This document shows positions 51,329 through 60,559 of a DNA stretch of 64,000 nt, piece by piece; within the stretch, counting starts at the first letter, position 1, and every line of letters starts with the position of its first letter. Location of the stretch: positions 1 to 64,000 of the forward strand of contig NZ_JXST01000013.1 in the NCBI RefSeq assembly GCF_000878195.1. Reading direction: 5' to 3'. Below the pieces are notes generated by a model, which was not told where the DNA came from, made no database searches, and was given only the letters and a program-made list of their open reading frames with translations. The position numbers and the translations under genes were made by a program. Source of the DNA: Mycolicibacterium llatzerense. Lineage in GTDB: Bacteria; Actinomycetota; Actinomycetes; Mycobacteriales; Mycobacteriaceae.

Positions 51329-51937
51329 TCAGGGAATGGTCAGGAGCTGACCGGGCTGGATCAGGTCTGGGTTGTCGATCCCGCTGGCACTGGCAATCTC
51401 CGGGTAACGGCTACCGTCGCCGTAGAACTGCTCGGAGATGGCCCAGAGGGTGTCACCCGACTGCACCGTGTAGGTGCGTGCCGCCGGCGCCTCGGGCGCC
51501 GGGGCGGGCTCGGGCTCGGCAACGACCTCGACGGCGACCGGCTCGGCAACGGCCTCGACCACCACCGGCTCGGGAGCAGCCTCGACCGGCGCCGCGGGCA
51601 CCTCGTCGGTGTGCGTGTCCGACGACCACTTGGCGTCGTCGCCGCTGTACAGCACCAGGTTGCGGTCGTCCTGCAGCACCAGCCGGACGTTGTCCGCGCC
51701 CTTGGTGTCACTGGCCCACACCGGCTTGTCCGCCGTGTACAGCACGAAGTTGCCGTCGTCCTGCACCTCGGCACGCTGGACGCCCTGGCCGTTGGTGCCG
51801 GTGGCCCACACAGACTGCTCCCCCGTGTACAGCACCAGATTGCCGTCGTCCTGCAGGACCAGACGGTAGGCACCGTTGTTCGACGTCAGCGACTGGCCGA
51901 CGTCGAGCTTCTCGCCCTTCTGAAGTGTGTCACCCAT
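51329..51937 (-). CDS. Bulb-type mannose-binding lectin fused to LysM
   Basis: A 202-residue two-domain protein. Residues 1-110 are a B-lectin domain with three sugar-binding QxDxNxVxY motifs (QDDGNLVLY, QDDGNFVLY, QDDRNLVLY). A Glu/Pro/Val/Ala-rich linker (about 112-152) leads to a C-terminal LysM peptidoglycan-binding domain (TYTVQSGDTLWAISEQFYGD). A similar M. smegmatis protein binds mannose. No signal peptide or membrane helix is seen although both domains face envelope sugars. The gene stands alone between a protease and a sterol desaturase gene and is not in M. tuberculosis at this place. Confidence 0.92.
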   Translation of the reverse strand: MGDTLQKGEKLDVGQSLTSNNGAYRLVLQDDGNLVLYTGEQSVWATGTNGQGVQRAEVQDDGNFVLYTADKPVWASDTKGADNVRLVLQDDRNLVLYSGDDAKWSSDTHTDEVPAAPVEAAPEPVVVEAVAEPVAVEVVAEPEPAPAPEAPAARTYTVQSGDTLWAISEQFYGDGSRYPEIASASGIDNPDLIQPGQLLTIP

Positions 51938-52099
51938 GAAAGTCCAGCTCCTTTGGTTTGCGATTCACCCCTGTCGCTCACCGACAGTACCGACGGTTCC
52001 GCCACACGTCAGGGTTTGCGCTCGCAAAAATCAAAACAGTTCGCAAACAATGAGTTATCGCGGAGGAATCACAGCGCACTGACAGCATTTATGCCCCGG

Positions 52100-53005
52100 T
52101 CAGCGAACCGGAGCGGACTCCGGACCGTGCGGCTGCCACCCCGGCGGGCCGAATACATAACCCAGCCGATCACCGAATCCGTTGGCCTCACGCACATCTC
52201 GCACCATGGTGAAGTACTCGTGCGTCTGCAGCTTCCAGATATCGTACGTACCAACAGGTTTGGTCAGGCCATAGTTCGGCCGCGCGGTCTCGGGCGTGAA
52301 GCTACCGAACATCCGGTCCCAGATGATCAGAATCCCGCCGTAGTTCTTGTCGAGGTACTGCTGGTCCCGGCCGTGGTGCACCCGATGATGCGACGGCGTG
52401 TTGAAGACGTATTCGATTGGGCGCCAGAGCTTCCCGATGCGCTCGGTGTGAATCCAGTACTGGTACACCAGATTCACCGAGAAACTGGCGAACACGATCC
52501 ACGGCGGCACCCCGAGCGCAGGTAGCACCGCCTTCATCAACAGGTCCCCGGACGGGTTCCACTTCTGCCGCAACGCGGTGGACAGGTTGAAATACTCGCT
52601 GGAATGGTGCGCCTGATGCGTGGCCCAGAACAGCCGCACCCGATGGGCCATCCGGTGGTACGTGTAGTAGATCAGGTCGACGCCGAGGATCGCGATCACC
52701 CACGTGTACCAGGCGTTCCCGGGCAGGTGCCACGGCGCGACATATACATAGAGGGCCGCATAGCCGACGAGCGCAAGGAAATTCAGCACACCGCTGGTGA
52801 ACAGCGACACCGCGCCCATCCAGATACTGGCCCAGGCATCGGCGCGCAGGTAGGCGCCGGACGGCGGCCGCGGCTGTTCGTCGTACGCGAGCTTGCGGGC
52901 CGCGCCCCACTCCAGCAGCAGCGCGACGACGAAGAACGGAATGGCGTACGAGACCGGGTCGTGCAACATGGTCGGCAGCACGTCGGACAGCAGATCGGAA
53001 CTCAC
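52100..53005 (-). CDS. erg3: Sterol desaturase-family fatty acid hydroxylase (Erg3-like, Rv1814-like)
   Basis: A 301-residue membrane diiron enzyme. Three His clusters of the family are present: YHRMAHRV (HxxxH), THQAHHSS (HxxHH) and PSHHRVHHGRD (HxxHH). Several membrane helices precede them. GTG 53005 is chosen because GGAGGTG lies five bases upstream. M. tuberculosis Rv1814 is called erg3 (C-5 sterol desaturase) by similarity; mycobacteria do not make ergosterol, so the true substrate is uncertain. The region 51938-52099 holds no gene. Confidence 0.85.
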   Translation of the reverse strand: MSSDLLSDVLPTMLHDPVSYAIPFFVVALLLEWGAARKLAYDEQPRPPSGAYLRADAWASIWMGAVSLFTSGVLNFLALVGYAALYVYVAPWHLPGNAWYTWVIAILGVDLIYYTYHRMAHRVRLFWATHQAHHSSEYFNLSTALRQKWNPSGDLLMKAVLPALGVPPWIVFASFSVNLVYQYWIHTERIGKLWRPIEYVFNTPSHHRVHHGRDQQYLDKNYGGILIIWDRMFGSFTPETARPNYGLTKPVGTYDIWKLQTHEYFTMVRDVREANGFGDRLGYVFGPPGWQPHGPESAPVR

Positions 53006-53093
53006 GTCGACACCTCCGCGCGCAGCGTATCGCGGCACGTTCTGTCCGCGCCTCAGCTCCCATGGTGCTCCGAATCGCGGCAAGATGGCGCGC

Positions 53094-55241
53094 ATGACTG
53101 ATCGCACCGCGTCGCTCGTCGAGCTCGCCCGACGCCACGGTGTGGCCACCGAGTACGTCGACTGGAGCGGTGCGCAGCACGCCGTCGCCGCCGCGACGCT
53201 GGTCGCCGTCCTCGGCGCCCTGGGCATACCGGCGGATTCGGACGACGCCTGCGCGGCGGCCCTGGCCGATCACGAACGCGCGTATTGGCAGCGCACCTTG
53301 TCCCCCACGATCGTCGCCCGGTCGGGTCAGCCGTCGAGCTTCTGGGTGCACGTCACCCACGGCGCGCCCGTCGGCGTGTGGATCCGATTGGAGGACGGCT
53401 CGGTGCGGGCGGGGCTGCGCCAGTTGGAGAACAACCGGCCGCCGTTCAATCTCGATGGTCGCTTGATCGGCGAGGCGACCTTCGAGCTGCCCGCTGATCT
53501 CCCACTGGGCTATCACCGGCTGCACGTCCAGGCCGGCACCGTCGCGGACGCCGACGCCGTCCTGATCGTCACCCCCGATGCTCTGGCCCTGCCGAGCCGG
53601 CTGGGCAACGGCCGGGCCTGGGGCCTGGCCACCCAGCTCTACAGCGTGCGTTCGCAAAACTCCTGGGGCACGGGCGATCTCACCGACCTCACGGACCTGG
53701 CCGTCTGGTCGGCCACCCGGCACCACGCGGATTTCATCCTGGTCAACCCCCTCCATGCGGCGGGTCCGGTGGCCCCGATGGAGCCGTCGCCGTACCTGCC
53801 GACCTCGCGCCAGTTCGCCAACCCGCTGTATCTGCGGGTGCAGGCCATCCCGGAGTACACCGCGGTCCGCACGCCGGCGACACTGCGCAAGGCCCGGGTC
53901 GACGCCCAGTCCCGGGCCGACAGGAACGAGTTCATCGATCGGGACGCGGCCTGGAAGTCCAAGCGCAATGCGCTCAAAGAGGTGTACCGAGCCAACCGAT
54001 CGGCCGGCCGCGCGCTGGCCTACGACGGGTACCGACGACGCACCGGCCGCACGCTCGACGACTTCGCGACGTGGTGCGTGCTAGCCGAAAAGCACGGCGC
54101 CGACTGGCGCGACTGGCCCGCGGAGTTTCAGCACCCCGACCATCCCGCGGTGCGGGCTTTCGCTGAAAAGCACGACAGCCGTATCGATTTCCACCGCTGG
54201 CTGCAATGGCAGCTCGACGATCAGCTGACCGCGGCGCAGGCCACCACGGTCCAGGCCGGGATGTCGTTGGGCATCGTCCATGATCTGGCAGTGGGCGTGC
54301 ATCCGGGCGGCGCCGACGCCTGGGCGTTGCAGGACGTGCTGGCCACCGGGGTGTCGGCCGGGGCGCCGCCGGATGAGTTCAATCAGCTCGGGCAGGACTG
54401 GTCCCAGCCGCCGTGGCGCCCCGACGAACTCGTCGAGCGAGCCTATGAGCCGTTCCGCGCCGTGGTCCGGGCGGTGCTGCGGCACGCCGGCGGGGTCCGT
54501 ATCGACCACATCATCGGCCTGTTCCGGCTGTGGTGGATCCCCGAGGGTGCGACGCCGGTCGACGGCACCTATGTCCACTACGACCACGAGGCGATGATCG
54601 GCGTCCTGGCGCTGGAGGCGCACCGGGCCGGCACGGTGGTGGTCGGCGAGGATCTGGGCACCGTCGAGCCATGGGTTCGCGACTACCTGCGTGACCGCGG
54701 CCTGTTGGGCACGTCGATCCTGTGGTTCGAAGCCGATCGGGACGGCGGCCCGCTGCCCGCGCCGCGCTGGCGTGAGTACTGCCTGTCGGCGGTGACCACG
54801 CACGACCTGCCGCCGACGGCCGGCTATCTGGCCGGCGCGCATCTGCGGCTACGCCGCGACCTCGGTCTGCTGACCCGCCCCTACAAAGAAGAGGTCGCGG
54901 CCGATCACGCCGACCAGCAGCGCTGGCTGGACGTCCTGCGGGCAGCGGGGCTGCTGCCGCCGAACGCCCCCGACGCGATCGATGCCGACCAGACCGTCCT
55001 GGCCCTGTACCGGTACCTGACCCGCACCCCGTCGCGGCTGCTGGCGCTGGCCCTGCCCGACGCCGTCGGCGACGTGCGGACCCAGAATCAGCCGGGCACC
55101 AGTGACGAATATCCGAACTGGCGGGTGCCGCTCGCCGGTCCCGACGGCCGCAAAATCCTCCTCGAAGACCTGTTTTCCGACCCGCGCGCAGCGACGTTGG
55201 CGCAGGTGATGGGCGACGCGGTGACACCGGGATTGGGTTGA
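53094..55241 (+). CDS. malQ: 4-alpha-glucanotransferase
   Basis: A 715-residue GH77 enzyme transferring alpha-1,4-glucan segments between maltodextrins, in glycogen and maltose metabolism. GH77 catalytic segments are VRIDHIIGLFRLWWIPEG (nucleophile Asp), VVGEDLGTVEPWV (acid/base Glu) and TTHDLPPTAGY. The first 140 residues are the actinobacterial N-terminal extension. CAAGAT lies seven bases before the ATG, possibly a -10 box of a leaderless mRNA. In M. tuberculosis malQ is Rv1781c, so the synteny block changes here. Confidence 0.93.
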   Translation: MTDRTASLVELARRHGVATEYVDWSGAQHAVAAATLVAVLGALGIPADSDDACAAALADHERAYWQRTLSPTIVARSGQPSSFWVHVTHGAPVGVWIRLEDGSVRAGLRQLENNRPPFNLDGRLIGEATFELPADLPLGYHRLHVQAGTVADADAVLIVTPDALALPSRLGNGRAWGLATQLYSVRSQNSWGTGDLTDLTDLAVWSATRHHADFILVNPLHAAGPVAPMEPSPYLPTSRQFANPLYLRVQAIPEYTAVRTPATLRKARVDAQSRADRNEFIDRDAAWKSKRNALKEVYRANRSAGRALAYDGYRRRTGRTLDDFATWCVLAEKHGADWRDWPAEFQHPDHPAVRAFAEKHDSRIDFHRWLQWQLDDQLTAAQATTVQAGMSLGIVHDLAVGVHPGGADAWALQDVLATGVSAGAPPDEFNQLGQDWSQPPWRPDELVERAYEPFRAVVRAVLRHAGGVRIDHIIGLFRLWWIPEGATPVDGTYVHYDHEAMIGVLALEAHRAGTVVVGEDLGTVEPWVRDYLRDRGLLGTSILWFEADRDGGPLPAPRWREYCLSAVTTHDLPPTAGYLAGAHLRLRRDLGLLTRPYKEEVAADHADQQRWLDVLRAAGLLPPNAPDAIDADQTVLALYRYLTRTPSRLLALALPDAVGDVRTQNQPGTSDEYPNWRVPLAGPDGRKILLEDLFSDPRAATLAQVMGDAVTPGLG

Positions 55242-55297
55242 TTCGAGTTTCTCCACCCCGTGATCTGCGCTATCTTCGCTGTACTCGAGGAGGTCAG

Positions 55298-55750
55298 GTG
55301 AACAAGCTGAAGATGCTGACGGCCGGTGCCGTGGCAGCAGGTGCAGTGGCGGTAGGTGCCACCGCGGTGTTCGGCTCGTCCGTGGCCGCGTCCGATCCCG
55401 GCGGCTCCGGCTCCATGAATGTGGTGGGTGAGTCGTACGCGCGGGCTGTGTCGATTCTCAAGAGCCAGGGCGTGAAGGCCACCTTCGGCGGCTCGGTGGG
55501 CAGCGACGTGCCGCAGGCGCAGTGCATCGTCGATCAGGAGAAGATGGGCAGCCATGGCCGCGTCATCTTGATGCTGAACTGCACCACGAAGGCCGTCGAG
55601 AACGCCTCTGCCGGTGCGCCCGCCTCCGGTGGCGGCGCAGCAGGCGCTCCGGGCGCCCCGCAGGGTCCGCACGTCGGCTCCAACGGTGTGACGACCGTGC
55701 AGGCGACGCCTGTCGGCCCGCAGCCGGGCATGTCGATCCCCGGTATGTAA
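55298..55750 (+). CDS. Small secreted protein with a PASTA-like domain
   Basis: A 150-residue exported protein. GTG 55298 is supported by GAGGAGG five bases upstream. The signal peptide is Ala/Val-rich (MLTAGAVAAGAVAVGATAVF) with cleavage near ASA-like VAASDP. The mature part, NVVGESYARAVSILKSQGV then DVPQAQCIVDQEK, resembles one PASTA repeat with two Cys (CIVDQ, LNCTT) likely bridged. The C-terminal 45 residues are Gly/Ala/Pro-rich. The ligand is unknown. Confidence 0.75.
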   Translation: MNKLKMLTAGAVAAGAVAVGATAVFGSSVAASDPGGSGSMNVVGESYARAVSILKSQGVKATFGGSVGSDVPQAQCIVDQEKMGSHGRVILMLNCTTKAVENASAGAPASGGGAAGAPGAPQGPHVGSNGVTTVQATPVGPQPGMSIPGM

Positions 55751-55760
55751 CTTTTTGCCC

Positions 55761-55813
55761 AAACGGCATTCCAGCAGGTCATCAGCCCGTTTTTGACTGC
55801 TGGAATGCCGTTT
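55761..55813 (+). terminator. Terminator after the PASTA-like gene
   Basis: A perfect 17-bp inverted repeat (55761-55777 with 55797-55813) with a 19-base loop, 10 bases after the stop. Confidence 0.8.
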
Positions 55814-55912
55814 CGGCGTATTTCGGCAAAACCCAGTACCGCCGTTCCCACATAAAACGCTTACACTGAATCCACTCGCAACGACGCTTGAGGATCCGGA
55901 GGTAGCTGTTCC

Positions 55913-56812
55913 ATGCTGCGACCACAACGTTTCACCCACGAGGTCGACCCGGGTCCGGTGCAAATCCAGGCCCGAAACGTGGCTTTCGAGACCGCGGACA
56001 AGCCGATGTCCTGGATTCCCGGCCACCCCGTCGCCTCGCATGTGGTGAACCTGTTGAACATCCTGCTTCCGGCCGGTGAGCGCTGGTTCATCGAGACCTT
56101 CAACGAAGCGCTCCCGCTGATCAAGGATCCGAAGCTCGCCGACGACGTCCGCGGCTTCATCGGCCAGGAGGCCATGCACGCCGAGGCCCACGACACCGTC
56201 ATGAACGACTACCTGGTCCGCAGCGGCATGAACGTCACGCCGATGCTGGATCAGGTCGAGTTCGTCTTCGAGGAAATCCTGGCCCCGGCCAAGACGACCG
56301 ACCCGCGCCGCAAGATGAACAACCTCATCGAGCGGTTGTGGTTCATCGCGGCCGTCGAGCACTACACCGCGGTGCTCGGTGACTTCGTCTTGAACTGCAC
56401 CTGGGACAACTACGACGCCGACCCCGTGATGGTCGACCTGTTCCGCTGGCACGGCGCCGAGGAAGTGGAGCACCGTTCGGTGGCCCACGAGGTCGCCATG
56501 TACTTCCGGAACAGCTACTTCGACCGCATCCGTGCGATGAGCGTGGTGGCGGTCCTGATGTACGTGTTCTTCCAGCGCGGCATGCGGTTCCTGGTCAAGA
56601 GCGACCCGCAGCTCAAGCTCGGCTGGTGGAAGTCGCAGCGCCTGCGCATGCGCGACTCCAAGCTGGGGCTCCTGCCGAAGTACCGGAACCTGTTGCTCAT
56701 CCAGACGCTGGTGTACTTCAAGCCGAGCTACAGCCCGGAAGACATGGGCTCGACCGCACAGGCCGTGGCGTATCTGGCCGCCTCGCCCGCCGCCCGCGCC
56801 GCACACCTGTGA
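55913..56812 (+). CDS. PF10118-family protein, probable ferritin-like diiron enzyme
   Basis: A 299-residue protein of the family named metal-dependent hydrolase (PF10118). The sequence shows Glu57, Glu86-x2-His89, Glu149 and Glu184-x2-His187 (RWHGAEEVEHRSVAHE), the E...ExxH...E...ExxH spacing of four-helix carboxylate-bridged diiron proteins. A longer hydrophobic segment lies near 205-225 (MSVVAVLMYVFFQRG). The next gene, overlapping as GTGA, is a flavin/[2Fe-2S] reductase. Together they suggest an oxygenase with its electron donor, not a hydrolase. GGAGGT lies nine bases upstream of the ATG. Substrate unknown. Confidence 0.75.
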   Translation: MLRPQRFTHEVDPGPVQIQARNVAFETADKPMSWIPGHPVASHVVNLLNILLPAGERWFIETFNEALPLIKDPKLADDVRGFIGQEAMHAEAHDTVMNDYLVRSGMNVTPMLDQVEFVFEEILAPAKTTDPRRKMNNLIERLWFIAAVEHYTAVLGDFVLNCTWDNYDADPVMVDLFRWHGAEEVEHRSVAHEVAMYFRNSYFDRIRAMSVVAVLMYVFFQRGMRFLVKSDPQLKLGWWKSQRLRMRDSKLGLLPKYRNLLLIQTLVYFKPSYSPEDMGSTAQAVAYLAASPAARAAHL

Positions 56813-57915
56813 GGGCGCGCCGCTTCCGGTCACGTCTGGCGCCGCCCAGCGTGATGGGTCTGTTGCCGCACGACCTGCTCGTGACGGCGGCCGACGCCGT
56901 CGTCAGCAGCACGTTCTGGGTGTCGACGCGACTGCGGAAGCCGCCGGTGCCCGAGGTCGTCGAACGCACCATCCGGTTGCGGATCGCCGACCGTCAGGTG
57001 GTCGCGCACGATCAAGACGTGGTGGCGTTGACGTTCGTCAGCGCCGACGGTACCGAGCTGCCCCGCTGGCACCCCGGTTCGCATCTGGACATCCACCTGC
57101 CGAGCGGTCTGGTCCGCCAGTACTCCCTGTGCGGCGATCCTGACGTGCAGGGCTCGTACCGAATTGCCGTGCGGCGCATACCCGATGGCGGCGGTGGCTC
57201 GATCGAGGCACACCAGCTCGCCATCGGCGACGTGATCACCACCAACGGTCCGCGCAACGCCTTCCCGCTGGCGGTGCCCGGCTTCGGGTCGCCGACCCGC
57301 ACGCTGCGGTTCATCGCCGGCGGCATCGGCATCACCCCGATCCTGCCCATGCTGGCGCGTGCCGAGCAGTTCGGCATCGACTGGTCGATGCTGTACGTCG
57401 GCCGCAGCCGCGACAGCCTGCCGTTCCTGCAGGAACTGACGCGGTTCGGCGACCGGGTGCAGATCCGCACCGACGACGTCGACGGCCTGCCGACGGCCGA
57501 CGACCTGCTGGGCGACTGCCGCCCCGGCACCTCCGTGTACACCTGCGGGCCGGCACCGATGCTGAATGCGATCCGCGCCCGGCTGGTCGGGGCGGACGAC
57601 ATCGAGCTGCACTTCGAACGCTTCGCCGCACCCCCGGTGACCGATGGCCACGAGTTCAAGGTCGAGCTCGCCTCGACGGGGCAGACCGTCGCCGTCGCGG
57701 CCGACGAAACCTTGCTCACGGCCCTGATCAAAGCCGGTGTGCACGCACCGTATTCGTGTCAGCAGGGCTTCTGCGGCACGTGCCGCGTGAAGGTGCTCGC
57801 GGGTGCGGTCGACCACCGCGACGGATTGCTGACCGAGACCGAACGCGATGCCGGGCAGGCGCTGATCTGTGTGTCCCGCGCCCAGGGCGACGGCCCGCTG
57901 ACCCTGGACCTCTAG
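56809..57915 (+). CDS. Ferredoxin-NAD(P)H reductase-type electron-transfer protein
   Basis: A 368-residue reductase of the phthalate-dioxygenase-reductase type: FAD/FMN domain ([13 protein letters not shown] near 105), NAD(P)H domain ([20 protein letters not shown] near 170-190) and a C-terminal plant-type [2Fe-2S] ferredoxin with [15 protein letters not shown] and a fourth Cys in ALICVSRA. Such proteins feed electrons to oxygenases. An N-terminal tail of about 50 residues precedes the flavin domain. GTG 56809 overlaps the PF10118 stop, so the two proteins are made together and the diiron protein is the likely acceptor. Confidence 0.9.
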   Translation: MRARRFRSRLAPPSVMGLLPHDLLVTAADAVVSSTFWVSTRLRKPPVPEVVERTIRLRIADRQVVAHDQDVVALTFVSADGTELPRWHPGSHLDIHLPSGLVRQYSLCGDPDVQGSYRIAVRRIPDGGGGSIEAHQLAIGDVITTNGPRNAFPLAVPGFGSPTRTLRFIAGGIGITPILPMLARAEQFGIDWSMLYVGRSRDSLPFLQELTRFGDRVQIRTDDVDGLPTADDLLGDCRPGTSVYTCGPAPMLNAIRARLVGADDIELHFERFAAPPVTDGHEFKVELASTGQTVAVAADETLLTALIKAGVHAPYSCQQGFCGTCRVKVLAGAVDHRDGLLTETERDAGQALICVSRAQGDGPLTLDL

Positions 57916-57946
57916 CCACTGGACGGGCTCGGTTTACGATGCCCCA

Positions 57947-59212
57947 ATGCCAATGGCCGAGGGAACCGACTTCGCCGGATACACCATCATCCGGTGCCTG
58001 GGGTCCGGCGGAATGGGTGAGGTCTACGTCGCCCAGCACCCACGGCTGCCCCGCCAGGATGCGGTCAAGGTGCTGCGGCCCGAGACGTCGACCAACCAGG
58101 AGTTCCGCGAGCGGTTCCTGCGCGAAGCCGATCTGACTGCCGCGCTGTCCCATCCGAATATCGTGGGCGTGTACGACCGCGGCGAGTTCGACGGTCAGTT
58201 GTGGATCTCGATGGAGTACGTGGACGGCACCGATGTCAGCCGCCTGCTCCGCAGCAGCGGCGGCGTGTCTGACGATCAAGCAGCGGAGATCATCAGTGCG
58301 GTGGGCCGCGCGCTCGACTACGCCCATCAGCACGACCTCCTGCACCGGGACGTCAAGCCGGCCAACATCCTGATCAGTGATACCGATCCGGCGAACAAAC
58401 GAATCAAGTTGGCCGACTTCGGCATTGCCCGGTGCGCCGACGACTCCGCCGGTCTGACCGCGACGAACATGACGGTCGGCACGGTGTTCTACGCCGCTCC
58501 GGAACAGCTGACGGGCAGCGCCATTGATGGTCGCGCCGACCAATATGCCCTGGCGGCCACCGCCTTTCAGCTTTTCACCGGCGCGCCACCGTTCGAGAAC
58601 TCCAATGCCGCGGTGATCATCGGCAAGCATCTCAGTACTCTCCCTCCGGCGCTCTCGCAGCGCCGGCCCGATCTCGCGGCCCTGGATCCGGTGTTCGCCA
58701 AAGCGTTGGCGAAGGATCCCAAGGACCGGTTCGACAAATGCACCGACTTCGCCCGTGCCCTGCAGCACGGACTGGGCGTGGCGGGCGTCGATGCCACCAC
58801 ACTGGCTCCGATTGCCCAGACCGGCGCAACCGAGATCCTGCAGCCGGCCAACCAGCCGAGGTCGCGTCGGTCGCTGATCCTGCCCGTCGTGCTGACGGTG
58901 CTGTTGATCGCCGCGCTGGTCTTCGCAGCCGTCGAATTCACGCGCGCCAAGGACGAGCAGCAGACACCGCCGCGCCCCGCCGCGACCTCCACCACGGCTC
59001 CCCCGACGACCACGACGCCGTCGAGCACCGAGACCACTGTCACCAGCACCGTCACGGTCGAGACCACCACAGCCGCACCGACGTCCACTGCCACCACCAC
59101 CGACGCGCCTGCGCCAGAACAGGAAACGCCGATCCGCGAATGCATGGACCGGACCGGCATGACGCGGCTGCAGTGCTGGGAAGAGATTCGCCGTAGCGAG
59201 CGGAGGCGCTGA
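57947..59212 (+). CDS. Ser/Thr protein kinase, PknF-like
   Basis: A 421-residue receptor-type kinase. The Gly loop GSGGMGEVY, Lys41, catalytic HRDVKPAN with Asp135, DFG at 157-159 and the APE motif at 184-186 are intact; TATNMTVGT supplies activation-loop Thr residues. A membrane helix spans about 309-330. The outer part is Thr/Pro/Glu-rich, ending with two Cys ([17 protein letters not shown]). TACGAT lies six bases before the ATG, supporting a leaderless start. The sequence resembles M. tuberculosis PknF. It is followed without gap by a two-gene LLM/SnoaL unit. Confidence 0.92.
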   Translation: MPMAEGTDFAGYTIIRCLGSGGMGEVYVAQHPRLPRQDAVKVLRPETSTNQEFRERFLREADLTAALSHPNIVGVYDRGEFDGQLWISMEYVDGTDVSRLLRSSGGVSDDQAAEIISAVGRALDYAHQHDLLHRDVKPANILISDTDPANKRIKLADFGIARCADDSAGLTATNMTVGTVFYAAPEQLTGSAIDGRADQYALAATAFQLFTGAPPFENSNAAVIIGKHLSTLPPALSQRRPDLAALDPVFAKALAKDPKDRFDKCTDFARALQHGLGVAGVDATTLAPIAQTGATEILQPANQPRSRRSLILPVVLTVLLIAALVFAAVEFTRAKDEQQTPPRPAATSTTAPPTTTTPSSTETTVTSTVTVETTTAAPTSTATTTDAPAPEQETPIRECMDRTGMTRLQCWEEIRRSERRR

Positions 59213-60099
59213 TGTCACCCAAGTTCGCCGTGGTCGCGCCGGTGGCCGCGGGCGTCACCGCCGACCCGGTCTGGATGACGCAGTTCGCCCGGCACTTGGA
59301 GAGCTGCGGCTTCGAATCCATTGTGGCCGTGGAACATACGGTACTGCTGACCGAATACTCCAGCGTGTATCCGTACGACGCGTCGGGCCGGGTCGACATC
59401 CCCGCCGACTGCGCGGTCCCGGATCCGCTGGACCTGCTGGCGTTTCTCGCCGGGCAGACCAGCACGTTGGGCCTGGCAACCGGGGTGCTGGTGCTGCCCA
59501 ACCACCATCCGGTGGTCTTGGCCAAACGTGTCGCCACGCTGAATGTGTTGTCCGGCGGACGGATTCGCCTGGCTGTCGGGATGGGCTGGCTGCGCGAGGA
59601 GATCGAAGCCTGTGGGGCCCCATTCGACGCGCGCGGCCGGCGGGCCGACGAGCAGATCGATATTCTGCGGCTGCTGTGGTCGGACCAACCGGACGGCGCC
59701 GACCACTCGGGTGAGTTCTTCGAGTTCACCCATGCCGCTTGCTATCCCAAGCCGGTGTCGCCGATACCGATCCACATCGGCGGACACAGCCGGGCCGCGG
59801 CCCGCCGGGCCGGCCGACGCGGCGACGGCTTGCAGCCGCTGGGCGTCGCCGGAGCGGAACTGACGGAGCTGATCACCTTGATGCGGGAGTCGGCCGAGCG
59901 GGCCGACCGTGATCCCGACGCCCTCGAGCTTTCTCTCGGGCACCTGGTGACCAAGGTCGACGCCGACCGCGCGGGCCGGCTGGCGGACCTCGGCGCCGAC
60001 CGTGTCGTGTTGGCCATGCCGCCGGTCACCGACATCGACGAGGCCAAGGACATGTTGTCGGCGTGCGCCGAGCGACTCGGGCTCACGCCGTGCCCCTGA
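59212..60099 (+). CDS. LLM-class F420-dependent oxidoreductase
   Basis: A 295-residue luciferase-like protein of the F420-linked group, with LESCGFESIVAVEHT, VLVLPNHHPVVLAKRVATLN and LSGGRIRLAVGMGWLREE. Its ATG overlaps the kinase stop (TGATG). The substrate is unknown. Being translationally tied to a kinase is unusual and suggests shared expression rather than shared chemistry. Confidence 0.9.
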   Translation: MSPKFAVVAPVAAGVTADPVWMTQFARHLESCGFESIVAVEHTVLLTEYSSVYPYDASGRVDIPADCAVPDPLDLLAFLAGQTSTLGLATGVLVLPNHHPVVLAKRVATLNVLSGGRIRLAVGMGWLREEIEACGAPFDARGRRADEQIDILRLLWSDQPDGADHSGEFFEFTHAACYPKPVSPIPIHIGGHSRAAARRAGRRGDGLQPLGVAGAELTELITLMRESAERADRDPDALELSLGHLVTKVDADRAGRLADLGADRVVLAMPPVTDIDEAKDMLSACAERLGLTPCP

Positions 60100-60548
60100 C
60101 CGTGGCCGATCGGCTGGATCTGGCGGATCTGGTGCATCGCTACGCCGCCGCCGTCGACGATCGTCGTTTCGACGACGTGGTCGAACTGTTCACCAGCACA
60201 GCGGAATTGGTGCTGCCTGACCCACCCAGGTCATTGGACCCGGTACGGCCCGAGCACGGGCACGACGGCGTGCGCGCCGCGATGGCCGCATTGTCCGGCG
60301 TCGCCCGTACCCAGCACGAGATCGTCGGCGAGGTCTACACCGACGCCACGGACCACGCCGGCGGCCGCATCGCCTGCGTCGCCCACCACTGGACCCGCGG
60401 CGCCGACCTCACGGACGTCACCGATCTGGTGTGGCACCTGCGGTACGACGACGAATATGTCCAGACCGATGACGGTTGGCGCATCCGACGCCGCGCCCTG
60501 ACTCTCAACGCCATCGAGACCCGGCCCGTGCGTCGCCTACGGGACTAG
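60090..60548 (+). CDS. SnoaL-like/NTF2-fold protein
   Basis: A 152-residue single NTF2-like domain (SnoaL_4 type): RLDLADLVHRYAAAVDDRRF at the N-terminus, HGHDGVRAAMAALSGVARTQ and the C-terminal DDGWRIRRRALTL. Members are isomerases, cyclases, dehydratases or simply ligand binders; the reaction is unknown here. GTG 60090 overlaps the LLM gene by ten bases, so the two may work in one pathway. Confidence 0.85.
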   Translation: MPLTVADRLDLADLVHRYAAAVDDRRFDDVVELFTSTAELVLPDPPRSLDPVRPEHGHDGVRAAMAALSGVARTQHEIVGEVYTDATDHAGGRIACVAHHWTRGADLTDVTDLVWHLRYDDEYVQTDDGWRIRRRALTLNAIETRPVRRLRD

Positions 60549-60559
60549 CGCGGCGGGAG

